Positions 19,435-26,638 of a stretch of 64,000 nucleotides of DNA are shown here, one piece after another (the stretch's first letter is position 1; every line of letters begins with the position of its first letter). Made by a program: the position numbers and the translations under genes. Origin of the DNA: Thermoguttaceae bacterium (lineage in GTDB: Bacteria > Planctomycetota > Planctomycetia > Pirellulales > Thermoguttaceae); NCBI GenBank assembly GCA_017407125.1, contig JAFQXE010000031.1, positions 1-64,000 of the forward strand, written 5' to 3'. Under the pieces are notes generated by a model, which was given only the letters and a program-made list of their open reading frames with translations, searched no databases and was not told the DNA's origin.

Positions 19435-20256
19435 TCACTTCCACGCTTTGAGGTAGAAGTCAACAATCGGCTTGGGGTCTTTGAGCGAATGGGGGTGATG
19501 GTCGTTGCCGGGCTTGAGAATCAGTTCAACCGGGGCGCCCGCCGCCTTGTAACGCTCGTAGAGGACTTTGCCGTTGACGTCAAACGGAACGACGTGGTCG
19601 GAGTCGCCGCAGACGAGCAGAATCGGGACTTTGCGCTGTGCCAGCGGACCAAAGGCGTCAACAGGACAGTATTTGTATTCCTTCGCTTCCTGTTCCGTCA
19701 GATGATACGATTTCAGAACGCTTTGCCAATCGGCGGGACTGGGCTTTCCAGGTTTGAACCCGCCGGGCCAGGATCGGAAATCCAAAACCGGGTTGTCGAT
19801 ATAGATAGCTGTAACGCAGTCCGGATTGGCAATCGCCCAGTTCATCGAGGTGATTCCGCCGCGGGACATGCCCAGCAAAACCGGCTTTTTGCTCAGCCCT
19901 TTGTCGACCAGATACTTGTAAAACGAGTTTCGCTGCGAGACGTTTTCCGGCGACCCGACCAAGTCCGTGTAGCCGATCCAGGCGACGTGCCAACCCAGCT
20001 TGAGCATGGCAATTTCCGTCTGCGGTTCATGCCCGAAAAAGACGGCTCGAAACACCCATGGATTCCCTTCCGCCGGTTCTTTCGGACAGACGACTCGGCA
20101 CGGTCGGGCGCCGAACTCGGTGTCGACGGTAAACTCGTAATTGTCGAAACCGTTCCACTGACCTTTATAGCCGGGGAACGCGTTGTGTTCGTCCGCCAAC
20201 GCCGCGCTTGCGGAGAACGCCAAAACAACCAACAACAAAAATCTGACAGCTTTCAT
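19435..20256 (-). CDS. Secreted alpha/beta-hydrolase
   Basis: Product of 273 residues with a clear signal peptide (MKAVRFLLLVVLAFSASAALA). The nucleophile elbow GMSRGG places Ser at about residue 130. CGDSDHVVP supplies the acid, and the His cluster DHHPHS near the C-terminus completes an alpha/beta-hydrolase triad. The N-terminal part carries an aromatic GYKGQWNGFDNYEF segment. Genes of this type sit beside glycan-degrading enzymes in planctomycetes and Bacteroidetes, so an esterase acting on polysaccharide substituents is possible but unproven. No close operon partner. Confidence 0.8.
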   Translation of the reverse strand: MKAVRFLLLVVLAFSASAALADEHNAFPGYKGQWNGFDNYEFTVDTEFGARPCRVVCPKEPAEGNPWVFRAVFFGHEPQTEIAMLKLGWHVAWIGYTDLVGSPENVSQRNSFYKYLVDKGLSKKPVLLGMSRGGITSMNWAIANPDCVTAIYIDNPVLDFRSWPGGFKPGKPSPADWQSVLKSYHLTEQEAKEYKYCPVDAFGPLAQRKVPILLVCGDSDHVVPFDVNGKVLYERYKAAGAPVELILKPGNDHHPHSLKDPKPIVDFYLKAWK

Positions 20257-20493
20257 AATAAACGATTTTGGAATTTAGGGACTATATGTAATATGACCGT
20301 TACGAACCGCAGCCGCTCGCCGCGTCCTGCGCCCCGCTTTCTATAATATATTATAATGACGCGAACAGAAAAATCAAGACTGACTTGCGATGATTTTTTG
20401 TCTGGAAGAGACTGTGAAACAAAAAAACATTGATAAGTCTGTTTTTTGGGCGTCTTCGCCCTGCAACGACGCCGCGATTTCTGAAAAGAACGG

Positions 20494-21012
20494 TTATTTC
20501 TCGAAATATCGCAGCCAGTATTCGGTTTCTTCTTTTGACAGCGGGGCGTCGGGGTTGGGCTTTTCCTTTGTTTTGGGCGGGGTGGCGTTTTGATTTCGTT
20601 CCGGGAGCGTCATCCCGCCGAAATACCATTGGTCGGAATCGCGGTAGATAAAATGGCGGCGTCTGACCGTTGCCTGAATGCGGTGGTCGCTAGAAATGAC
20701 AACGACGGACTCGCCCCGCTGGGCGTTTAGAACCATCTCGATTATCATCTCGTCGGCATCCTGATAATCGCGGGCAAAGACGATGTGAACCCCGCTGCGG
20801 TGGTACGAGTTGGGCAAGAACTCCGGCGGCTCCAGGGCGTCAAAAACAACCGTCGTTTCCTTCCGCCACAACTCCGGCAGGTCTTTGATAATCAACGTCA
20901 ACAACTGTTCCCGAGCGCGTTCTAAAACGCCGGGTTCGTATCGAACACCCCGCCCTGCTGCTGGCAGCAAGCCGATCGCGTGAATCAAATTGTACCCGTC
21001 GATTATGAGCAT
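20494..21012 (-). CDS. YacP-like NYN domain ribonuclease
   Basis: Product of 172 residues. It starts MLIIDGYNLIHAIG, the acidic first strand of the NYN (PIN-like) fold, and continues with FDALEPPEFLP, ARDYQDADEMI and VISSDHRIQ. These carry the conserved acidic residues of the YacP/Rae1 group, of which Rae1 in Bacillus subtilis is a ribosome-associated endoribonuclease. The last 35 residues are Lys/Pro/Glu-rich. GAAAGGA precedes ATG 21012 by about 10 bases, and a TATAAT hexamer lies upstream of it. The exact RNA target is unknown. Confidence 0.8.
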   Translation of the reverse strand: MLIIDGYNLIHAIGLLPAAGRGVRYEPGVLERAREQLLTLIIKDLPELWRKETTVVFDALEPPEFLPNSYHRSGVHIVFARDYQDADEMIIEMVLNAQRGESVVVISSDHRIQATVRRRHFIYRDSDQWYFGGMTLPERNQNATPPKTKEKPNPDAPLSKEETEYWLRYFEK

Positions 21013-21102
21013 GTTTGGAAAGTCCTTTCTGAATTATACCCGTAATTATACGTCTATATTCCAGATTTTAAAGTAGGGGCTCAATAGTCATTTTATTTTT
21101 TT

Positions 21103-21338
21103 GAACGCAGAATACGCAGACTCCTCGCAGAGAGCGCAGACGGGCTGGGAATGTGGCGACGACGCTAACTGCGTTAGCTACGCCACGATTCCCGCCCGTT
21201 TTTTTAAAAATTAATAATTAAAAATAAAAGATTTTAAAACGCAAGCGGACATCGTGTCATAGCCTGAGAATCAGGCGTAGTTGACACATGTCTGCTTGCT
21301 TCTGCGTATTCTGCGAGTAGTCTGCGGTCTCTGCGTTC
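21103..21338. repeat. 236-bp composite palindromic element, copy 1
   Basis: Outer arms of about 38 bp (GAACGCAGAATACGCAGACT on the left, its near complement on the right) enclose two inner hairpins. One is GGGAATGTGGCG/CGCCACGATTCCC and the other is GCAAGCGGACATCGTGTC with its partner GACACATGTCTGCTTGC; they are separated by AT-rich DNA. A second copy at 55755-56000 is in the opposite orientation. It resembles a MITE or other non-autonomous element. The 467-bp gap here holds nothing else obvious except a tandem CGCAACT run at 21432-21464. Confidence 0.8.
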
Positions 21339-21479
21339 CTTTAAAAATCACGTTGTCCCTTTTCCTCCCCTCTTTTAATCCAACATCAAACTAGGTATAA
21401 TAACTGACAGATGAGAATAGAGTTGATAATCTCGCAACTCGCCTCTCGCAACTCGCAACTTTACCCCGGAGATCCTGCC

Positions 21480-22505
21480 ATGCGAAATACCGTTTTAATC
21501 GTTTTGACAACGCTGTCGATTTTACTTGCAGCGTCTTGTTTTGCTCAATACAAGCCGGGCGACGCGGTTACGCCCCCGGACCATCCCAGTCTGAAAAATC
21601 CGGCGATGAAGTTCGGGCTTGTCAACAAACAGGGAAAGCGTTTCGCCAAAGACCCGACGGTCGTCCGATTCAAGGGGAAGTACTGGATGTATTTTTCCTT
21701 CGTTCCCCGCGACCCTGAAAAGAAGAGCTACTATTACATCGGCATCGCAACCAGCGACGATTTAACCAACTGGACGCACGTCGGGGATGTGACGCCCTTG
21801 CCTAACAGCGGGCATAAGGACATCGCCGCGCCGTGCGCCAAAGTCTGGGACGGGAAAGTCCATCTGTTCTATCAGGCGTGGAAAGAGGGAACGCAAAACG
21901 CGATTTACTACGCGACGTCTGAGGACGGCTTGCATTTCCAGAACGTTTTTTCAACGCCGATCTTCTCCCCCAAAGGCGACTGGACAAACGGTCGGGCGAT
22001 TGACGCGGACTTTATCGAGTTCAAGGGGAAATGCTATCTCTACGCCGCAACGCGCGACCCGGCAGGGAAAATTCAGAAACAGGTTGTCGCAGTGGCGGAG
22101 GATCGAAACAACCTCGCTCCGGATCAGTGGAATCAATGCGATCATTGCATTCTCGAGCCGACTCTGCCGTGGGAAACGCGTTGTATTGAAGCTGCGTCCG
22201 TTTGCGAAAGGGACGGGAAACTGTTCCTGTTCTACGGCGGCGGGTACAACAACAATCCGCAGCATATCGGGCTGGCACAGTCGGACGACGGCATTCACTG
22301 GACGCGCGTCTGGGACGTCCCGTTTATTACCAACGGGCCAAAAGGACAATGGAATTCCAGCGAGTCCGGACATCCCGGCGTCTTTATTGACCCGGAAACC
22401 GGCAAAACGTGGCTCTTCTTCCAGGGCAACGACGACAACGGCAAATCCTGGTATCTGTCCAGAGTCGAGCTGGAATGGGTTAACGGTCTGCCGAAGGTGA
22501 AATAG
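21480..22505 (+). CDS. Secreted GH43-like beta-propeller glycosidase
   Basis: Product of 341 residues with signal peptide MRNTVLIVLTTLSILLAASC. The five-bladed propeller pattern is clear: KDPTVVRFKGKYWMYFS, SDDLTNWTHVG, GHKDIAAPCAKVWDGK, TSEDGLHF and SGHPGVFIDPETGK. The acidic residues of KDPTVV, AIDADFIEF and CIEAASVCE sit where GH43/GH117-type enzymes place their catalytic residues. Substrate cannot be told from sequence; arabino- or galacto-configured glycans are usual for the clan. ATG 21480 follows CCGGAG and begins the signal peptide; 23 codons upstream derive from a repeat. Confidence 0.75.
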   Translation: MRNTVLIVLTTLSILLAASCFAQYKPGDAVTPPDHPSLKNPAMKFGLVNKQGKRFAKDPTVVRFKGKYWMYFSFVPRDPEKKSYYYIGIATSDDLTNWTHVGDVTPLPNSGHKDIAAPCAKVWDGKVHLFYQAWKEGTQNAIYYATSEDGLHFQNVFSTPIFSPKGDWTNGRAIDADFIEFKGKCYLYAATRDPAGKIQKQVVAVAEDRNNLAPDQWNQCDHCILEPTLPWETRCIEAASVCERDGKLFLFYGGGYNNNPQHIGLAQSDDGIHWTRVWDVPFITNGPKGQWNSSESGHPGVFIDPETGKTWLFFQGNDDNGKSWYLSRVELEWVNGLPKVK

Positions 22506-22517
22506 CGGTGCGCATTA

Positions 22518-22545
22518 TTGACATTTTCTTAACATGAGCTATAAT
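22518..22545 (+). promoter_or_regulatory. Consensus promoter of the cobalamin riboswitch
   Basis: TTGACA (22518-22523), a 16-nt spacer and TATAAT (22540-22545). Both boxes match the consensus exactly. The predicted start near 22552 coincides with the 5' end of the riboswitch. Confidence 0.85.
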
Positions 22546-22553
22546 TTCAGACG

Positions 22554-22794
22554 TTGAAGCTGACGCAGGAGTCGCAAGAGCGACTCCATGGGAATCCGGC
22601 AGCGGGCGCGGTTCGTTCTGAACGCGGCTTGCTGAGAGTCCGGAACGGTCCCCAGCCGCTGTAAGAGTTTGAAAACGCCGTTCGTTTTCACCGTCGGCAT
22701 TTACGTCATTCCGGTTCTCGCCGGGAGAAGACGTCGACGGGTTAATAAGAATCTCTCTTATTGAGAACTCAAGTCAGAAGACCGGTCGCTTCGA
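22554..22794 (+). promoter_or_regulatory. Cobalamin (B12) riboswitch
   Basis: The P1 arms GAAGC (22556-22560) and GCTTC (22788-22792) close the structure. Inside are the conserved core GGGAATCCGG (22590-22599), the GAGAGTCCGG partner (near 22634), CCAGCCGCTGTAA (ending 22664) and the 3' signature AAGTCAGAAGACCGGTC (22771-22787). This is the order and spacing of adenosyl- or methylcobalamin riboswitches such as the btuB leader. It lies 80 nt upstream of the DUF1559 start codon on the same strand. Confidence 0.85.
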
Positions 22795-22874
22795 GAATTT
22801 GTCGTTTGCCGGGGACGAACGGCGGGTTCGAGCAGGATAGAGCTTTCTTTCCTGACACATCTGGTATTTTCAAT

Positions 22875-23801
22875 ATGAATCACCGTTTTTATCGAAACCG
22901 GCGAGCGTTTACGCTTGTCGAGTTGCTGGTCGTAATCGCGATTATCGGCGTCCTGGTGGGGTTGCTCCTGCCGGCGGTGCAAGCTGCGCGAGCGTCCGCC
23001 AGAAATCTTCAGTGCAAAAACAATCTCAAGCAGATGGGCGTCGGCTTGCAGTCGTACCATACCGCCAGAAAGGAGTTCCCGCAGGGCGGAGTCAACATGC
23101 CGGGCACGTACGTCAACGGCGTTCAGCTTCCGCAAAGCGACTGGCGCGGGTTCGCCTGGTCGGCGTATATTCTGCCCATGATGGAACAGCAGACCGTCTA
23201 TGATTTAATCAATTTCGATAAAGTCTACTACGACGCGGAAAACGAGCCGGCGGGAAAAACGCTCCTGTCGACGTTTATCTGTCCGGAAGCGCAGGCAGAG
23301 CCGATGAGAACGTGTTCCGCCAACGCCGGTACAGAAAAGAAAGAGTTTAAAGTCGGGAACAAGTCGATTTTCAAAGACGTCGCTGTTACGAAAAACGTGA
23401 CCTACGGCGGGTCGGACTACGGCGGGATGTACGGCGAACGAATCGACTATCCCGGCAGAACCCTGCCCCTGCCTAACGAGCCGCCTCGGGGTACCCTGCT
23501 CTACGACCGCCCGATTAAAATCAGCGATATTCGCGACGGGACGTCCTGTACAATCATGGTCAGCGAAGATTCCGGCTGGGCTGACGGGCAATGGATTAAC
23601 GGTCTGAACGTCTTCGACCAGTCCGGCGGAATCAACGACCCCAAAATCACGGAAAACGAGATGCGCTCTGACCATCCCGGCGGCGTCAACGCGGCGTTTG
23701 CCGACGGACACGTCGAGTTCCTCAGCGATCGAACGGACTTGTCGATCGTCTCCGCGCTCTGCACCCGAGCGGGGGGAGAGATTATTGAGAGTGACGAGTG
23801 A
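22875..23801 (+). CDS. DUF1559 protein with prepilin-type N-terminus
   Basis: Product of 308 residues. The N-terminus RRAFTLVELLVVIAIIGVL is a type IV prepilin/pseudopilin cleavage and methylation signal. The body contains LQCKNNLKQMGVGLQSYH and the C-terminal signature HPGGVNAAFADGHVEFL, both diagnostic of the DUF1559 (SBP_bac_10-like) family that is expanded in planctomycetes. The molecular role of the family is unknown; the prepilin signal points to the cell envelope. ATG 22875 is chosen because the cleavage signal starts there, and the open frame upstream runs into the riboswitch. B12-dependent control is implied by the leader. Confidence 0.9.
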   Translation: MNHRFYRNRRAFTLVELLVVIAIIGVLVGLLLPAVQAARASARNLQCKNNLKQMGVGLQSYHTARKEFPQGGVNMPGTYVNGVQLPQSDWRGFAWSAYILPMMEQQTVYDLINFDKVYYDAENEPAGKTLLSTFICPEAQAEPMRTCSANAGTEKKEFKVGNKSIFKDVAVTKNVTYGGSDYGGMYGERIDYPGRTLPLPNEPPRGTLLYDRPIKISDIRDGTSCTIMVSEDSGWADGQWINGLNVFDQSGGINDPKITENEMRSDHPGGVNAAFADGHVEFLSDRTDLSIVSALCTRAGGEIIESDE

Positions 23802-24220
23802 GAGAATTAGTGATTAGTAATTAGTAATTGCGCAAGCTGCGCTCGTTGGTTATGTGCAGGTCAACTAGTACACGGATTTGACGGATTAGACGGATTTTCG
23901 CCGGCGGCGAGGCGCCGCTCCCGATCCGCGCTGCCGCGCGCCTGCCGATAACCGCTCCCGTTGGTCGCTTTGTCCTGTACAGGTACAACGACGTAGTCGA
24001 AAACCTTTCTGGATCGCGGACGTAAGTCCGCCGAAGAAATTTTTAACCGCAAAGAACGCAAAGAGCGCAAAGAAATCTTTAAAACTTCGCGTACATCCTC
24101 CGCGCCTCCGCGTGAGATTTGCCCGGACGTCTCGCACAACCCGGCTCGTTCACAGTTACGTTCGCTTCGCGCTCTCCGATGGTTATTTGATCGGTTGAAT
24201 AAAAACTTGCTTGTAAATTA
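23802..24220. other. Repeat-filled intergenic region
   Basis: About 420 bp made almost wholly of dispersed repeats: the CCGTCAAATCC type reversed (23867-23902), the GC-rich type reversed (23897-23971), the GGATCGCGGACGTAAGTCC type (23998-24031) and the CGCAAAGAACGCAAAG type (24042-24118). No gene is seen. Confidence 0.7.
23998..24031. repeat. GGATCGCGGACGTAAGTCCGC repeat, copy 1
   Basis: A 34-bp unit beginning CGAAAACCTTTCTGG with an internal GCGGACGTAAGTCCGC palindrome. Other copies lie at 30206-30239 and, reversed, at 35479-35514. Confidence 0.75.
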
Positions 24221-24597
24221 TTATGCTACGCTTGCAACATAAACGTTTTCAATTCCATTATTCATAAATAATTTAACGTATGCCTTTAGCGTACATTCTG
24301 AATAGCTTTGTATAATGGGATTATCTACAGTTATTCTGTCGTTAATCAAAAACAGGTCGTCGACTTTATCAATGTATCTCAGGATTTTATTAAAATTGAC
24401 GATCGTGTCAGCATAACGGTCCAAGACGCTGACGCTTATTTTCTTCGATAGCGTGTGTTACAATCAAAAATATTGTATGGCGCATCGTAGTTCTGTATCT
24501 GGTTACAGTCTTCACATTCCAGAAAAATTGCGGCAATGTGAACATCTGTATAGTCCATGTCAAACAAATATTTTTGATAACAATATGTGTCTTTCAA
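24221..24597 (-). pseudogene. Frameshifted small gene, possible immunity protein
   Basis: Reading on the minus strand, a TTG start at 24597 lies behind AAAGGAGG and opens a 53-codon frame that ends at 24436. The remaining coding sequence continues in another frame to 24221 (…LDRYADTIVNFNKILRYID). Removing one AC from the (AC)3 run at 24453-24458 joins the frames into one protein of about 123 residues (…NIFDCNTLSKKISVSVLDRY…). The gene therefore carries a 2-nt slippage insertion. It directly follows the 118-residue gene by 18 bp. No known family is recognised; the position suggests a second immunity-type gene. Confidence 0.6.
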
Positions 24598-24614
24598 TAT
24601 GATAAAGACCTCCT

Positions 24615-24971
24615 TTAAAAATCCAAAAACAACGGCATCTTGACTTCAATCGCTTTTTTCAGCGCGCTTTTCAATTTTTCTGCCGCGTTGAGAAAATCCT
24701 GGTTGCTGTTATTCTTTTCAATGTGCCGTTCCAAAATCTCCATCGCCTCTTGAGCGTTTTCAGGATTGAGGGTTTCCTCCTCGCAAATATCAATAAGGAG
24801 GTGAAACTTGTGATTCCAATCATTAAATACACGCCACAAGATGTGGTACTCTAAGTTGGTTAACTCAACGGTAAATACATTATTCCATTCAGGATCGTTT
24901 GAGTCGTGCTCAATTACCCCAGCGTCATTGAGCGGAACATTCAAAAAACATTTCATCCATTCAATATACAT
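24615..24971 (-). CDS. Small acidic protein, putative immunity protein
   Basis: Product of 118 residues, acidic and predicted mostly helical in its C-terminal half (ENAQEAMEILERHIEKN and AAEKLKSALKKAIE). It has no signal peptide or membrane segment and no family that I recognise. Its ATG directly abuts the TAA of an upstream toxin-like fragment, and its ribosome binding site GGAGG lies inside that fragment, 8 bases from the start. This tight coupling is typical of polymorphic toxin and immunity pairs, which is the only basis for the proposed role. Base composition is more AT-rich than the neighbours. Confidence 0.6.
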   Translation of the reverse strand: MYIEWMKCFLNVPLNDAGVIEHDSNDPEWNNVFTVELTNLEYHILWRVFNDWNHKFHLLIDICEEETLNPENAQEAMEILERHIEKNNSNQDFLNAAEKLKSALKKAIEVKMPLFLDF

Positions 24972-25157
24972 TTACATTTCCTCCAATTTTTTAATTCTGA
25001 AATGAGTGGCTTGTTGATATTCTGCTTTGGCGCTTCCTCTTGTTTTTCCATTGATTGTAACGTTATGACCATTTTTACCGTCAAGGCGCCCAGAGACGGG
25101 CGTCATCCAAAGAAGTTTTTCGACTTCGTTATTTTGTTTTGCACGCTCCTCAGCGTT
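24972..25157 (-). pseudogene. C-terminal fragment of a toxin-like protein
   Basis: Immediately after the glycosyltransferase TGA, in the same frame, about 61 codons encode NAEERAKQNNEVEKLLW…, then WMTPVSGRLDGKNGHNV and a basic tail KKLEEM before TAA. There is no start codon or ribosome binding site in front. It looks like the far C-terminus of a larger protein whose body has been lost. The fusion-tip look, the Gly/Asn-rich core and coupling to a small acidic gene suggest a polymorphic (Rhs- or CDI-like) toxin tip. No family was recognised. Confidence 0.5.
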
Positions 25158-26153
25158 TCAATTCCTACTCTTTCGCAATCCCAGTCCTTCAATAAGATCG
25201 TACAGAATCGATCGAACTGGTTGAGCGTGACAGAAGTATCCGCCCGGCAGGACGAGTTCTTTTAATAACGCGGCGAAGCCGGTCAGGGCGTTAGTTTGAA
25301 TCGCCCGGCGGGCGTCGAAATGCCGCTTTTGACGTTCCAGCTGTTTGACGTATCGGGCGGATTTCGGCAGCGATTTTGCTCTGTCGATAAGCGATTCTAT
25401 CAGCAGCGGGTGCGTTGCAAGCGTATCGATAACCGTATTGAAGTATCGCCATTTGGGCGGGTCGTTTCTTAACTGCTCAACGGTCGGGGCGGTGGAATAG
25501 TTTTTCCCGTGGAGGCGATAGCTGATCAGCGGCTGGTTTACGTACTCGACTTTTCCGCACAGCGGCGCGAGCAGATAAATCCAGATGTCGTGACACGCCA
25601 GCTGGTCTGGAACCGGAAGAACGCTATCCAGAATGGTCTTTCTCACCGCCATCGTACAGCCCGTCCAGACCGTCATGGGCGACTTGAGCGGATAGAAGTA
25701 CCGCCAGAATTCTCTAACGTGCATTCGGGTCAGGTACTCGTCCAGATACATGTTTTGAAACACCCCTGCCCCGTCGATGAGTTTCGCGTTGCCGGTAATC
25801 AAACCCAGGTCGGAATCGGATTCAAAGCGGTTGAGACACGTCTCGATTCTGTCTGGCTCCCAGACGTCGTCACAGTCTGAAACAATCACGACGTCTTTGG
25901 TACACAGCCCCAGCGCTTTCGAGAAGTTCTTTGTACAGCCCAAGTTCCGTTCGTTACAGACGATTCTAACGTCAAAAGGCGCTTGCGCTTTCCATGTTTC
26001 CAGTTCTGCAACAGTCGCGTCTGTCGAGCAGTCGTCGACAAAAACGACCTCGTCCGGCAGGCGCGTTTGAGCCAGAATGCTGTCCAGCTGTGGCTTCATA
26101 TATTGCGTAGAATTGTACACGGCTATAGCGACAGAAACGGACAGTTTGCTCAT
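25158..26153 (-). CDS. Family 2 glycosyltransferase
   Basis: Product of 331 residues. The N-terminal GT-A domain shows SVAIAVYNSTQYM, the nucleotide-binding VFVDDCSTD and the metal-binding DXD equivalent SDCDDVWEPDR. The acceptor region carries CHDIWIYLLAPLCG and SYRLHG, as in rhamnosyl- and other sugar transferases of cell-surface polysaccharide synthesis. It is cytosolic with no membrane segment. It overlaps the NUDIX gene upstream by 4 bases (ATGA), so the two are translationally coupled. Its stop codon is the junction with a foreign-looking fragment, so the original C-terminus may have been altered. Confidence 0.9.
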   Translation of the reverse strand: MSKLSVSVAIAVYNSTQYMKPQLDSILAQTRLPDEVVFVDDCSTDATVAELETWKAQAPFDVRIVCNERNLGCTKNFSKALGLCTKDVVIVSDCDDVWEPDRIETCLNRFESDSDLGLITGNAKLIDGAGVFQNMYLDEYLTRMHVREFWRYFYPLKSPMTVWTGCTMAVRKTILDSVLPVPDQLACHDIWIYLLAPLCGKVEYVNQPLISYRLHGKNYSTAPTVEQLRNDPPKWRYFNTVIDTLATHPLLIESLIDRAKSLPKSARYVKQLERQKRHFDARRAIQTNALTGFAALLKELVLPGGYFCHAQPVRSILYDLIEGLGLRKSRN

Positions 26154-26635
26154 AACGATTTTTGCTCTTCAAGCCAGTCGAAGAACAGGTACATGCTGGA
26201 AATGTTATTGTCAGAATTTTTAATCTCGTCCGGCGTCAGCCAAAGAACCTGCGCCACTTCCCGTTCGGACGGCTTGATGGCGGCAATCTGCTCGTCGGTC
26301 ATGTCCGCCAGCCACCACGCAATATGCGCGCCCCAGGCGGAAAGGGATTCCAGAATCCGTCGCCGTGGCGTACAAGGAACGCCCAGTTCTTCGGTGAACT
26401 CTCGAATGAGAGCCTGTTGCGGGGTTTCGCCCGGCTCAATTCCGCCACCGGGAAAAGAGTACAGCAGCGGCGCGGGAACGAATTCCGATCTCTGGATGAC
26501 CAGGTACTTCCCGTCCCGTTCGACGATGCCGACCACTCCCTTGCGAACAATGCGGGATTCCACCTCCGCTCTGTAGGCGGGATCGGTGGAATCCTCCAAA
26601 AACACGCGTTCGACGGGGGAGTGTTTGTAATCCAT
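26150..26635 (-). CDS. NUDIX hydrolase
   Basis: Product of 161 residues. The NUDIX box is intact: GGGIEPGETPQQALIREF continues into TEELGV, fitting GX5EX7REUXEEXGU with all acidic metal ligands present. It belongs to the short MutT/ADP-ribose type; the precise nucleotide substrate cannot be told. It lies 3 bp downstream of paaK and overlaps the glycosyltransferase start by 4 bp, so paaK, the NUDIX gene and the glycosyltransferase gene probably form one transcript on the minus strand. Confidence 0.88.
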   Translation of the reverse strand: MDYKHSPVERVFLEDSTDPAYRAEVESRIVRKGVVGIVERDGKYLVIQRSEFVPAPLLYSFPGGGIEPGETPQQALIREFTEELGVPCTPRRRILESLSAWGAHIAWWLADMTDEQIAAIKPSEREVAQVLWLTPDEIKNSDNNISSMYLFFDWLEEQKSL

Positions 26636-26638
26636 AAA

